Positions 13,690 to 24,630 of a DNA stretch of 64,000 nt are shown here, piece after piece. The translations under genes and the position numbers were made by a program. The stretch lies in assembly GCA_963691655.1 (NCBI GenBank), contig OY829326.1, forward strand, positions 39,583,989-39,647,988, in the 5' to 3' direction. This stretch comes from Toxonevra muliebris. Lineage: Eukaryota > Arthropoda > Insecta > Diptera > Pallopteridae. The notes beneath the pieces are model-generated. The model saw only the letters and a list, made by a program, of their open reading frames with translations. It was not told the DNA's origin and did no database searches. Numbering within the stretch: position 1 is the stretch's first letter; each line of letters opens with the position of its first letter.

Positions 13690-14706
13690 ATGGTCGCATT
13701 CACGGACAAACAACTGTTGGCAACAATTTTTTATTTCGGTTCTGAATGTACAAAGTCACATTGTGTTACGGCATTTTAAGTAGCAAAAATTTTCTGAGAT
13801 ACTCAACACTTTCTGATTGACAGTTCTAAACAGCAGCTTATACGAATGAAGACGTGCTATTTGTGTATTTATTTTAATCAGCCCTGTTCTGAAATCCATT
13901 TCTGTTCGGAATCCGTGTTCTGCAATCAGATTTTCTGAATCGCTATAGGATTAAATCCAATTGTAGATGTTTTGACATCCGATTTTATGAAATTTCAATC
14001 GGATTCAATCCGATCAGCTAAGAGCGTGTGGATTTGTAAATTTTTGAACAAATAGAAATTGTCAAAGGAAAAAAAATAATTAAATGTGAAAAAGCAACTG
14101 TAAAAAATACTGTTGTTTTATTTTTGCAAAAATTTATTAATTCGAGTATTTTAAGTTGATAAAAATGAGCTCTACAGTTTTGGCAGAAATTTTAGTTGAG
14201 AACCAGAAGAATGGAGAAGAAAAAATTGTGTTTTGAGCTTCATTTTTATGTTTCCCCCTAATTATATATATTACAAAATTTACAAATATTTTAGAAAAAT
14301 AAATTTTTATTTACATTTTTAAAAGCAACTTTTTTTATTGGTTTTATTTTTTTTTTTCTTGCTAAATTTTTTAATTAATTAAACAATCACTAAACATACC
14401 CCTTGAACATAAGTTCGAATCGGATTCAATTTCAGTTCGAAATTTTAAATTCCCTTCTGAATGCAAAACACCTTTTTAAATCCGAATCGGATTTCAATTC
14501 CGTTTCCAAAGCAATTCCGTTTCGGATGTCAGAACAGGCCAATATATATCTTTTTGTCAAAAAACTTGTACATTTTGATAGTAAATAACAATGAAAAATG
14601 ACAGATAACAGCTGAATTTTCACCTACTTTTGATATTTTTGTAAAAACTCATTCACTAACGTAGTAATTATCGTTGTCAACAGTTGTGTGCCCGTGAATG
14701 CGACCA
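13690..14706. mobile_element. Outer inverted-repeat element, interrupted by another element
   Basis: TGGTCGCATTCACGG with ACAACTGTTG just behind it occurs at 13690-13725, and as reverse complement at 14668-14706. About 30 of 35 positions agree by eye. The two arms flank the 13881-14540 element, so this looks like one older MITE split by a younger insertion. The true outer ends were not located. Confidence 0.5.
13881..14540. mobile_element. 660-bp non-autonomous transposon with TIRs
   Basis: The left end begins GCCCTGTTCTGAAATCCAT. The right end, read on the minus strand, begins GGCCTGTTCTGACATCCGA. Both continue with CGGAAT motifs, and the AATCCGAATCGGATTcaa type palindrome recurs inside both ends. 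The GGSCTGTT terminus resembles PIF/Harbinger elements, but no transposase is present and the target duplication is unclear. A 23-codon ATG frame at 14165 is too short to assign. Confidence 0.6.
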
Positions 14707-14975
14707 ATAACTACACATATTTCTTGTTGCGGCCATAATAGTAACTTGCAGAGAATGTCAAAATGGAGAGAAAAGTAAACAAACAATCAAAATAAACAAT
14801 GATTTTGACAGCGAATGGTAATGACCACGCAGAAAGAAGAAAAATGTGTTGCTGGTAATTACACCTTGCATAAATTCACCTTGAAAATAAATCTATTACC
14901 TTATTCTGTTACAATCACCTGTCAGAAATACACCACACGGCCGACTATTACAATTTTGCAAGTGACAACATCTTT

Positions 14976-15244
14976 TCTTTCTTTTCTTTTTCAACCAAGC
15001 TGGTATGTGTTGTGTGCCGCAAAATAATCTTTAAATATATCAGAATAATTATGCCATCGCTTAAGAATATTGTGTCCAGTAGAGATTAAAATTGCTATGC
15101 TTTTGTGTAATTTAATTATTTTACAAAAGTGTATAATACATATTGTGTAATTTTAATTTCTGCAAGCCCAATAAGAAATCAATGGCGTCGTAAATATGTA
15201 AATATATTTATGAAATGTGTGTTTTTTCAATTTCTTGTACACAG
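14976..15244 (+). promoter_or_regulatory. RpL8: Probable TOP-type non-coding first exon and leader intron of RpL8
   Basis: A long pyrimidine run (TCTTTTCTTTCTTTTCTTTTTC, 14971-14992) is followed by a donor (AAGCTG|GTATGT) ending at 15002. A matching acceptor (TTGTACACAG|GTAATT) ends at 15244, 16 bases before the ATG. Insect ribosomal protein mRNAs normally start in a terminal oligopyrimidine tract and often have a short non-coding first exon, so this is the likely promoter and leader. The exact start base is inferred. Confidence 0.55.
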
Positions 15245-15260
15245 GTAATTGAAACCAGAA

Positions 15261-16098
15261 ATGGGTCGAGTAATTCGTGCACAACGTAAGGGCGCTGGGT
15301 CTGTTTTCAAGGCTCATGTCAAGAGGCGCAAGGGAGCTGCCAAATTGAGGCCTTTGGATTTCTCCGAACGCAATGGCTACATCAGGGGTGTAGTTAAGGT
15401 AAGTTGGAGCACACAGAAATACCTCAATTTCAATTTAATAATTTTCATATATGTAATTTATACAGGAAATTATCCACGATCCCGGCCGTGGCGCACCATT
15501 GTCTGTCGTCCACTTCCGCGATCCCTACCGCTACAAGATTCGCAAGGAGTTGTTCATCGCACCTGAGGGTATGCACACTGGCCAGTTCGTGTACTGTGGT
15601 CGCAAAGCTACCCTTCAGATTGGCAATGTGATGCCACTTTCTCAAATGCCTGAAGGTACCATCATTTGCAATCTGGAAGAGAAGACTGGTGATCGTGGCC
15701 GTTTGGCTCGTACATCTGGAAACTACGCCACTGTAATTGCCCACAACCCAGATACTAAGAAAACTCGTGTAAAGTTGCCTTCCGGCGCCAAGAAGGTCGT
15801 ACCATCAGCCAACCGTGCTATGGTTGGTATTGTTGCCGGTGGTGGTCGTATCGATAAGCCTATCTTGAAGGCTGGCCGTGCCTATCACAAGTACAAGGTG
15901 AAACGTAACAGCTGGCCTAAGGTGCGTGGTGTTGCTATGAATCCTGTCGAGCATCCCCATGGTGGTGGTAACCATCAACATATTGGTAAAGCTTCCACAG
16001 TTAAGCGTGGTACCTCTGCTGGTCGTAAGGTCGGTCTCATCGCTGCCCGTCGTACCGGTAGAATACGTGGTGGTAAGGGTGATGCCAAGGACAAGTAG
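15261..16098 (+). CDS. RpL8: Ribosomal protein L8 (uL2), 2 coding exons
   Basis: Coding exons are 15261-15398 and 15466-16098, giving 256 residues, the usual animal uL2 length. The protein starts [20 protein letters not shown] and contains the family core [23 protein letters not shown]. The strongly conserved peptidyl-transferase-centre loop [20 protein letters not shown] carries the universally important histidine. The end is GGKGDAKDK. uL2 binds 23S/28S rRNA and joins the ribosomal subunits. Codon use is more GC-rich in third positions than in neighbouring genes, as expected for a highly expressed gene. The start is the ATG at 15261; upstream in-frame codons lack an ATG. An AATAAA signal is at about 16181. 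Confidence 0.97.
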
Positions 16099-16199
16099 AG
16101 TGTTAAGTGAGAATAAGAACATCATCTCTGAAGATGATATCCCGTTGCAGTTTGTGTATTTCTTGAATTATACGCAATGGAAATAAAACATATTTTTAC

Positions 16200-17392
16200 G
16201 CTAAAACATTAAAACTCGTGATGAATTTTATGTTGAATATAACTATGGCTGAAAAAGAATTTGATTATTTTAGATAGTTTGGTTTATTAGATGACTTATA
16301 AAGTATCCACTTGAAATATTTGAAAACATCACAGTATTAGCTTATTGATTTCAATACCCTTGGTACAAAAGATTTGCTAACTGAACAGTAAGACTTTAGC
16401 ATCCATCGCATTGTAACAAAATCTTTTTATTACTTTTCACAAAGCTTAATTTGTTAGATGAATATTAAAAATTTTAAGTAGGAAAAGTAATAGGTCAGTC
16501 CACTAAATTGGTAGCATGAGTATAATATTACATTATATATGTTATGCTATATTATGCCTGCTATCAGTAGGGAAATGCCATTTGTGGAGAATGACCACTT
16601 TGATGATAAATTGTAAACAGATTATAGAAGTATTTCCAAATAAGATTAAAAATCTAAATGCTGGAAACAGGTTTCTGAAAGCTAAATTTTTAAAATTTAA
16701 TTTGATACCAGCTTCGTATATTGTATTTTAAAAGGACCTTAAAAGCATTTCGCTATTCAACCGAGATTATATTGTAGGTGGATTACAGTATTATGAAAAA
16801 ATGGATAAATTATCTCAGTTTATCCTTCAGAAGTTTGGTGATCTGACTGAATGGCTTTGGAGACCTGATACTTTGGAAAAAAGCTGTTTTACTTTTAGCA
16901 CTTTTGCCGCAACAGTGGTGTAAAAACTACTATCAGGTTTTTTTTTCGCGCTATAGAAAAACAACCACAGACGAACCCATCTCGGCTACCATCGCTCTGT
17001 ACTGGCAATTGATCCTAGTATACTACATTAAGGTGGAAGGAGATGAGCGTCATAACATGAAGTTTTTTCATCCTACCTTTCTATTCATAATAGGAAATAA
17101 AATAATTGTAAATCGAGACAGCTTATATTACATAGTATGCAATTTATAGTGTGCCAGGTAGATTCCCATTAATTTATGTATACAGCCAATATGACTGCGG
17201 AACTGAAAAAATTAAAATGCTCTAACAAAAATAGTTAATATACTGTTAATGTTAAGGACATGGCAGAATAATACAGGTAGGCGTATTCGGGAGGGAATCT
17301 AAGCTTACACACACGTTATGCACATAATATGGTTTCTGATTTGATATTAGAGATCAGAAAGAAAAAGCAACGCCAAATTGGATGTGTCTAGG
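16200..17392. other. Gene-poor region between RpL8 and the hAT element
   Basis: Open frames at 16516-16731 and 16904-17149 have no recognisable domain. A 39-codon ATG frame at 16801-16920 is preceded by an acceptor-like ATTACAG. These may be remains of a decayed gene, but I cannot name it. Confidence 0.3.
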
Positions 17393-17400
17393 GTTTGAAA

Positions 17401-18421
17401 CAGGCTTGCCAACTCAGGGGAAATTCTTCCATTTCGGTGGAATAGCGAAGTAATGGGGGAATGACTCCAATATTTGGGGGAATTTTAAAACCATGTTTTG
17501 GGTTGGATTTAACTCAAATTTAGACAAATAAGCAATAAATAAAGTAATTTCAAAAGAGATTTCGATGTCTTTTCCTTAAAATATAATCAAAAAATCGTTT
17601 GAAAGACAACACATATTTAAAAATGAGATGTCTTGATTTTGACCTAATTTAAAAAAAAAACCGAGTTTACCACTGGATTCTACGGCCCAAAATTAGGATT
17701 ACGTGTCCCAATGTTTTGGTGTGCCAATTTCACGCTCTTACAGTGCTATTGTTCCTTTGGTGCGTCTTTTTCCGTTATATCCGAATCGGAAATTATTACT
17801 ATCGATAACAAATAGGTCACTAAAATCTATGTAGATAAAGCTATCGGACACTAGTGAGTATAGGTCTGAAATTTCAAAAATGAAAAACAGAGAAGATAAG
17901 CTACTTTACCCTTTGTTAACAAAACTTGTGTGGTACATTTTTTCTTTACCTCATTCCACATCTAGTGTGGAACGAGATTTTTCCCAAATTAATATAAACA
18001 AAAGTTCTTTCAGAAATCGGTTGTCAACTACTATTATGGGTACGGTGACCAACCGTCCCGCATTTGCTCGGACAGTCTTTTTTTTTTATATATACGGGGC
18101 GAGGAAGCGTTAGAACTCAAATTTACAAAAATATGTAAGAGCGTAAAAGTGGCTAATTGTTTTCTTCGAGAATTCCTCATTTTGTATGCATATATATATT
18201 TACATGTATATATTTATTTTATTTCAATAAGTTTTATATGTAATTTAATTTTGTTATTAAATTGTTTATTACATTTTTATTTAATAATAAATAGTGGATG
18301 GCTATGGCGCAAGTTTGAAAAAAGTGTTTTTCTTAAAAAAAAAGAAGGAAAATTGGGGGAATTTGGCATGAAACGAGGGAGCAAAAATGGGGGAATGGGA
18401 GGAAAAAAGTTGGCAGCCCTG
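17401..18421 (+). mobile_element. hAT-superfamily transposon, internally deleted, with 8-bp TSD
   Basis: The left end is CAGGCTTGCCAACT. The right end read on the minus strand is CAGGGCTGCCAACT (12 of 14 identical). Flanks are GTTTGAAA (17393-17400) and TTTTGAAA (18422-18429), an 8-bp target duplication with one change. Eight-bp duplications and CAGGG-type termini are typical of hAT. Both subterminal regions carry repeated GGGGGAAT motifs in the same orientation. The only coding remnant is the C-terminal dimerisation part of the transposase (see 17880-18113), so the copy cannot move itself. Confidence 0.82.
17880..18113 (+). pseudogene. hAT transposase C-terminal dimerisation remnant
   Basis: A 77-codon frame inside the 17401-18421 element. 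It contains LLYPLLTKLVWYIFSLPHST then SSVERDFSQIN and FRNRLSTT. This matches the hAT dimerisation domain pattern (PLL..a..ilsiP.ss..ER.FS....... R..L). The catalytic domain and zinc finger are missing, so this is a fragment left by internal deletion. Confidence 0.8.
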
Positions 18422-18487
18422 TTTTGAAATTTCTGTCTCAAGTATCAATACCAAGTAATTGTCTGGTATCGATGCTATAAATTTATA

Positions 18488-18977
18488 GTGGCTGTTCAGA
18501 CGAGTGCAAGCATGAATCATGTCTGAAAGAGAAAGGTAGAAGTAATAGGTAGAGAGAAAGAGATAGCACAGTTGCACCGAAAATTCAAAAATAAAATAAA
18601 AATCGGCTCATTGATGAACGTTTCATGTTCATATTGTTCCGATTTTGTCACTTTCCCTCATAATTTTTTTGAAGTTGAATAGGCAACATGAACGCAAACA
18701 AACAATGCGCATCTACGGCACACACGGTCTTCATTTTCTTGCTATTTTTTTTATAAACTTATTTTAATTTCTTAAGAGATTGTTGCTTTTATTTCTTATT
18801 TAATTTTTAGTAGATATTTAAGGCATAATGGACACAATTGATATTTCTTTTGCATTTGCGACGAAATCGCAATTCCACCGTTCCTTTTTGAATAGCAAAA
18901 GTCCGTCATGGTTGCACTCATGTGAACACGAACCGCCTGCCCAGGCTTTTCATGCTTGCTCCCGCCTGAACAGCCAC
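18488..18977. mobile_element. MITE family A copy 2 (long form, about 490 bp)
   Basis: The left end is GTGGCTGTTCAGACGAGTGC. The right end, read on the minus strand, is GTGGCTGTTCAGGCGGGAGC. Both then have AAGCATGAA, and the left continues with GTCTGAAAGAGAAAGGTAGA. The right subterminal block (motif CATGACGGACTTTT) is shared, inverted, with the copy at 47850-48339. No credible protein is encoded; the open frames at 18796-19034 are incidental. Confidence 0.75.
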
Positions 18978-19103
18978 ATAGAGGCAAAAGTATCAATACT
19001 GCTCAGTAACGAACATAATAAAACGAGTTTTTGACAAGAAATCGCCGAATCTGATCGGCGAGTGAATAAGCTATTTTTACTCTTGAGAATTTGCCTTTGT
19101 AGT

Positions 19104-19150
19104 CAAATTTTTATTTTCTATTTTTGATTTTTAAGCGTGCCGAGATTTTA
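19104..19150 (-). repeat. SINE head-proximal fragment
   Basis: TTTTTATTTTCTATTTTTGA followed by AAGCGTGCCGAG is the reverse complement of the junction between tRNA-like head and body in the SINE at 4405-4716. Only this short piece remains. Confidence 0.5.
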
Positions 19151-19232
19151 ATGTAATATAAAATACTTACAAAATAGGACTCCTATGTATAAATTGCTGC
19201 ACTTTTAGAAAAATTTTCAAGTACATTTAGAC

Positions 19233-19733
19233 TGCCCGAACGAACGAAAGAACCTTCATTCATTTGGCCAGTGCAAATGGTGGTGCATCAAATTAAATAT
19301 TGGTTCGCTACAAAATGCTCACGAGCAATACAATGAAAAAATCTTCGTTCGCGATGTTGGGCTTGATTTCGATTTTTAGCGTGAATGTGGTGGAATTTAC
19401 ACCAGGCGAGCGAACAAGAAGGCTTTTGGCGCTGGATTTCTTAACTGTGAGAAATTTAAAAGCATACATCGCTTAGTAAAAAACTCACCGAACAAATTTC
19501 TTTGAGTTTCGTTCATAGTCAGTGTACAAAACTTTAACAAATAAAACTAATTTTCATAGGGAACCAAAAAATTACAAGCTTACACAATTTTCACTGTACT
19601 CTCGAAAACTTATAGGTCTATCTATCCACTGATGTTTTTTGGCGCCCATATTCGGTATGTTTAAACACCTGGACGAGTGAAAAATTTTTAGTTGTAAATT
19701 TTTCGTGAAGAATCTTCATTCGTTCGGATAACG
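19233..19733. mobile_element. Possible inverted-repeat element
   Basis: CCGAACGAACGAAAGAACCTTCA at 19236-19258 is matched in reverse complement by CCGAACGAATGAAGATTCTTCA ending near 19733. This is an imperfect terminal inverted repeat of about 22 bases, with nothing coding in between. No target duplication confirmed. Confidence 0.4.
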
Positions 19734-20057
19734 TTAGAAGAAAAAGGTGCGAATTAACTAATCCGATTTTTTGTGTACGTCTATCGGGTCCGTATGCTAA
19801 GAAATACTCGCATCTGATTAAGCTCGTATAATACCATTTTCTAATTATATTTTTAATGTATTTAAAGAAAACTACATGTAGGAAGGCACGACTTGTATGG
19901 TAGTGTCAAAAAAATAAATTTAAAATTAAATTTCGTTCACATTTTTAAGTTGCTAGCAACATTTTTTTTGACAGTTCAACATTAAAAGTCGGCATTTTGC
20001 TAATACATGTGCAATGTATAAGCAATAGAAATTTATGCTGATGTGTATAGCAAATAC

Positions 20058-20334
20058 AAATGCATTTAAGGCATCTGCTTTGTTGAAATTGGAGGAAGAA
20101 AAAATAAGATAAAAATACTCTGAGCTTTGGCTACTACGTAGAAAAGAGGAAGGTTCGAGCTAATACAATTTATATTTTATTTTTATTTATTTATTTATTT
20201 TTATTTATTTTATAAATGCATTTAAGGCATCTGCTTTGTTGAAATTGGAGGAAGAAAAAATAAGATAAAAATACTCTGAGCTTTGGCTACTACGTAGAAA
20301 AGAGGAAGGTTCGAGCTAATACAATTTATATTTA
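20058..20334 (+). repeat. Exact direct duplication, two copies, 156-bp period
   Basis: About 119 bases starting AAATGCATTTAAGGCATCTG and ending CTAATACAATTTATATTT occur at 20058-20176 and again at 20214-20332, apparently without a difference. An AT-rich TTTAT-type spacer separates them. The identity implies a recent tandem duplication or an assembly artefact. Confidence 0.85.
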
Positions 20335-23300
20335 GTTTATTTCATGGTAAATATTTACGTGGCTCATATTTTTTAGGTTTGAATTCTTTAAATCATTTTA
20401 TATATATAAAATATGGTATTAGTTCAAAATTTATAACTTTAAATCATCACTGATTAATTTGGGAATACACCGCTGAAAGTTTCTGGTCTGGCAGCTCTTA
20501 TGCAAATGTCACAAATAGATACAGAAAAAGGGAAACAAGAGAAAAAGAAAGTCAAAAACAAAAAATTATAACTGAGAGTTGTTGTTGTATTTCTCATTCA
20601 CGACAAACGACGAAAGCAAATTGGAAGCAAAAAAATATTGGCGATTGTTTTTGTAAAAAAAAAATTCGAAGTTTGAAAATTAAATAATATTGTGCTGAAA
20701 ATTATAAATAAAAATACCAATTGTAATTGAACATATAATTTGTGGAGAGAGTGGTGACCTCAAATCACAAGGAATTATTGCGCAAAAAGGTGAATAGATA
20801 GAAAAAAGTACAACTGCTGAAAAAGTGGGCTCAGGATTGCATAGAAAATTTCCAAGTAAAAAAAAAAAACACTAGAAATGTATAGTATAACTGTGTGGAA
20901 AAAAGTAGCGCAAGTAGAGAAATATTGGAAAAAATTAGAAATCAAATTGATAATTCTTTTGATTTAATTTTGTACTTGGAAACTTACGTAAATTGAAGTT
21001 GGGAAAAACGGAAACAAGTCGTAAGAACGTAAGAAAAAACGAAAACTCATATACACATTTCATTCATTACCATTATTACCCCCACTGGCGTCATCAGTGC
21101 CATCACCGCACCCCCCACCCACACTCGTGTTTCTACATATGTAAATATATCAAATTATGTACATATATGTTTTGCATTAGTTTGTTAATTGAATTTATTT
21201 ATTTATTTATTTTTTTTTTCATTTTCTTTATATTAATTTATTTGCCCTTGTCCCAGCGTCGTCATCTTCAGCTATCTACAGCAGCAGAGGCGGCAAAAGC
21301 AATAGCAACTAAAACATCTTGCCGTGTGCTTTGCGTGTGTGTATGTGCTGCTGTGTGGGGCGGTTAAAACTCGTTTCGCTAGTAATTTATTTAATTCAAA
21401 ACTATTTGCTTTCTTCATTTTCTAGTATAAATTTTGCTAAAAGTGCCAAACTAAGAATTTTTATCATTTCATAATATTACAATTCCATTCAAACAATTTT
21501 TATGCAAATCATGTAGTCAAATTGCGGGTCCATCTGCCGCTACCACATTGTCTGTTTGCATGCATGTACAATATATTTGTGTGCTTGTCAACCTGCGACA
21601 GATGTCTTTCCAAGCCACGTTCATTGTCGACAATTTCATAAAAACTCCCTTCGGAAGTGCAAATAGTTTGTCAATTGTTTAAATATTTAAATTTCTTATT
21701 TCCTTTAAAATTTCTGTATTTTTTATTTTTGTATGACTTGTAAATCATTATCTGATAACGAAAGTACGTTTTCGTATGCCAATATAACAAATAATATTGC
21801 GTCAGTATGTTTGTATAGTTGAACATTGATTAAAATTTTTTTTTTGTTGTAATTTTGTACTATATATTGGGCAAGCTTTAATAGTAAAATTTGATTCAAA
21901 TCGATACAAATAAATGTATTTTTAATAGTATTTTTCCAATGACAAAAATTTTAGAATAACAATACATTTTATATAATTTGAAACATTGTGTTCGTTTTAA
22001 CTGGAAATCAAAAGATAAATAAAATCACAAGAAATGCATTAACACAGACTATTCTGAAGACTGCAATATAGTAAACTTTTCAAAAAATAAAACAATACCA
22101 AAAGAAACAGCAAACATTTGTGGAAAAAATATACCGGTAGCAAACAACGCAAAACATTTATATCGACAAATTCTAGCCAAATTAAACTGTAACCATAGAG
22201 AATTGTTAATATATTTTCGTTGAAAAAGAAGTGAAAAGTCCATAATAAAAAAATATACACGGCGGCCTGAAAGCACGATTGTAAAAAAAAAAAAAATACT
22301 ATTCAAAAAATATGTGGCCAAATACGTACGTGATTTTAGTTCAACATTAGGCATTATCATATTTTCAACTTTATTTTCCATTATGTGTTGCAATGAAATG
22401 CATCAATTTTCATATGAAAGAGTGTTAATCCTTTTCTGTAGGATGTATGCAGTGAAGATAGCCGAGTGTACATTTGCTACTTTTTATTTGCTTTGTTTCT
22501 CTGGGGTTTTGCTGTTCTGTTTTTAGTTATAGTTTGGATTTACGAATATTGTCGCCTGATTCATCAATATTAACCTTATCTTTTTGCCTTTACTTGCTTA
22601 TCTGCTGACAGTTAATTCGCTTATTTATAGATAAGAAAGCGAAATGAAATAGGTAGGAAAAATGTAAAAAAAAAAAGATATACATACTTACGAAAATTAC
22701 ATACGACAAGCTACGCACATATATTACATTATATTTTATAAATTCGCTTCTACACATTTTTGTTAACAAATACATACACACATATAGCCTCAGGCTTTTG
22801 GTTTATACTTTCATTTTTTGTTTTTTTTGTTTTTAATCACCCTCAAGCTTCTAACTTTTATTACGTGTAAAATTGTAGCCACACAGTTATTAAATTGACC
22901 TCGAAAAAAGAGTGCTCCTATTTTTAAGTGTTTGTTTTCTGCTTATTGTTCTGCTAAATTATTTATTATATATAGTTTGTTAAGTAGACAGCAGTAGGTG
23001 ATGACTGCCTAATTCCACTAGCTATGCACCACAACCACCATTGTGTTTAGTTTCACCTTTGGCTATGGCTCTCCTTAGTAACATACTAATTCATATATAT
23101 ATACATATATCCAAACAAAGGTACTGAGGAGTGAAATACCACCTACTTACTAATAGTGTGTAGTTTTCATTACTACTTCTGCGGCTGGTAATTTCATTGC
23201 ATGTTCTTGATGAAGTTGCTTTTCATTTAGTTGTTTCGCTGTTTTATTTATTTATTTTTTCTTCATTGAATTGAGTCATTTGAGGCCAGCCTAATTGAAG

Positions 23301-23740
23301 TGTGCCTTCTTTTGTAGACTGCTATTATTAGATATTAAAAAATACTTGCGATAAACATTGATATGATGCAATTGGAAATTTAAAATTTCCCTTGATAAAA
23401 TGTATGTGTAAATTTACTGAAAGATGCTTACCAAGCATACACATGCTTTAATTTTTCTATAGATATTGTTCTCAGCATAATAAAAAGTGAAAATTTGTAC
23501 AGAGTTTAAAGTATTTTGTTCGATTTTAAGTAAATATTTATTTTAGTTTGAAATTCAACTGGAAATAAAATATATTCTACTTAAATGTGACCATTGCTTG
23601 TTTAGTGCTTAAAAAATTTTGTCATAAATTCAAGCGAGCCAGAAACAAAGTGTTTTTATTATGATAAGCATTTTTTCAAAGAATTTGTTATTTCTTTTAA
23701 AATGTTTTCATTGGAGTCGTAAAAAAAGAATATAAATGTT
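20335..23740. other. Gene-poor region with microsatellites
   Basis: No gene recognised. It holds poly-A and poly-T runs, an ATATAC-type dinucleotide tract near 23095, and a CAGCAGAGGCGGC segment near 21280 that resembles a fly 5' leader. The segment around 20580-20790 also looks like an untranslated leader, with a donor-like AAAAAG|GTGAAT. These could be distant first exons of the EGF-ligand gene, but I cannot link them. Confidence 0.3.
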
Positions 23741-23833
23741 AATTATTAAAATTATTAGGCTTTGAATGAGCAATTATTAAAATTATTAGGCTTTGAATGA
23801 ACAATTATTAAAATTATTAGGCTTTAAATGAAC
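23741..23833 (+). repeat. 31-bp tandem repeat, 3 copies
   Basis: AATTATTAAAATTATTAGGC followed by TTTGAATGAGC is repeated three times in register with one or two changes (GAGC/GAAC, TTTG/TTTA). It is a minisatellite with no other visible role. Confidence 0.85.
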
Positions 23834-23847
23834 AATAAATGTGTTTT

Positions 23848-24037
23848 ACCTGAGAATTGAACCCGTTGAACTGATTATCCAGTCGAGCATGTTTAAGCAC
23901 TAAGTCACCGAAGTGACTCATTTTATTAGAAAAATCCTTACGGACACTTTTTAAAGCATTTACTTCCCATCTGGGAAACGAACCTGAGGCAGCTGGAACT
24001 CCAGTCTAGCACTCATTCACCAGGCCACCGAGGTGGC
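23848..24037 (-). mobile_element. Pair of tRNA-like modules in tandem (SINE-like)
   Basis: Read on the minus strand, two tRNA-like units follow each other. Unit 1 (24036-23965) has GGTGGCCTGGTGAATGAG as A-box region and GGTTCGTTTCCC as B box. Unit 2 (23920-23848) has GGTGACTTAGTGC and GGGTTCAATTCTCAGG. A-to-B spacing of about 35-40 bases suits internal pol III promoters. Neither folds cleanly as a functional tRNA with a CCA-ready stem, so they are more likely tRNA-derived SINE heads than tRNA genes. Confidence 0.55.
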
Positions 24038-24046
24038 GAAAATACA

Positions 24047-24622
24047 CGCAGGGGCGATTTCCACTAAATTTGTAGTATTTTACTATCACTAATATAAATG
24101 AAGTGATAGTGGAAAAAACTTACAGCAACTACTATGATTAGCGGGTTGTGGCTGCTGATATTTTCACTATTATGGGACGTAAGCAGATAGAAACATAAAA
24201 GGGCAGTCGTAGTGTGAAAAAAATATAAATAAAGTTAAATATTACTTGAATTTTATTTTAAACAGGTCTATGAAAAGATTAATGACAACAAGTACAAAAA
24301 TTGTAGAATAGTATAATTATAACGATTTCGACTGTGATAAAAATGCTTTTTACCTCGCCGCCCCGAAGCCCTTGAAGCAATGAAGCAAAAAAAAAAAAAA
24401 AAAAAATCTAGCTACCCACTAAATAATATTAAGTGATAGTGGAAAAATACCTCTATCAGAAAACTTAGTGGAAGGTAGTTCAAGTACCACTAAATAAATT
24501 TTAGTGATGGTTGAAAAAGTTTTAGCTATTACTATGTATATTTATTAGTAGTGGAAAAAGTTCCACCTACCACTATAGTGATCGTGGAAGTGAACTTTTA
24601 GTAGAGAAAGTCCATGTCTGCG
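24047..24622. mobile_element. 576-bp MITE with 8-bp TSD and repeated inner palindromes
   Basis: The left end is CGCAGGGGCGATTTCCACTA. The right end, on the minus strand, is CGCAGACATGGACTTTCTCT. Flanks are AAAATACA (24039-24046) and AAAATATA (24623-24630), an 8-bp duplication with one change. The element is filled with repeats of an ACTAAA...TTTAGTGATAGTGGAAAA type motif in both orientations. An A(20) run lies near 24390. No coding sequence. The 8-bp duplication suggests a hAT or P-type parent. Confidence 0.7.
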
Positions 24623-24630
24623 AAAATATA

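Noticed and set aside
15445..16125. Antisense open frames across RpL8
   Set aside because: They are shadows created by the GC-rich codons of the ribosomal protein gene.
16801..16920. Small ATG frame (39 codons) after an acceptor-like site
   Set aside because: No family match and no continuing exon could be found; left as unassigned.
21049..21367. His/Pro-rich plus-strand frame
   Set aside because: Composition comes from simple-sequence DNA, and there is no start context or domain.
23741..23833. CRISPR-like array
   Set aside because: The 31-bp units are directly adjacent with no spacers, and the host is an animal.
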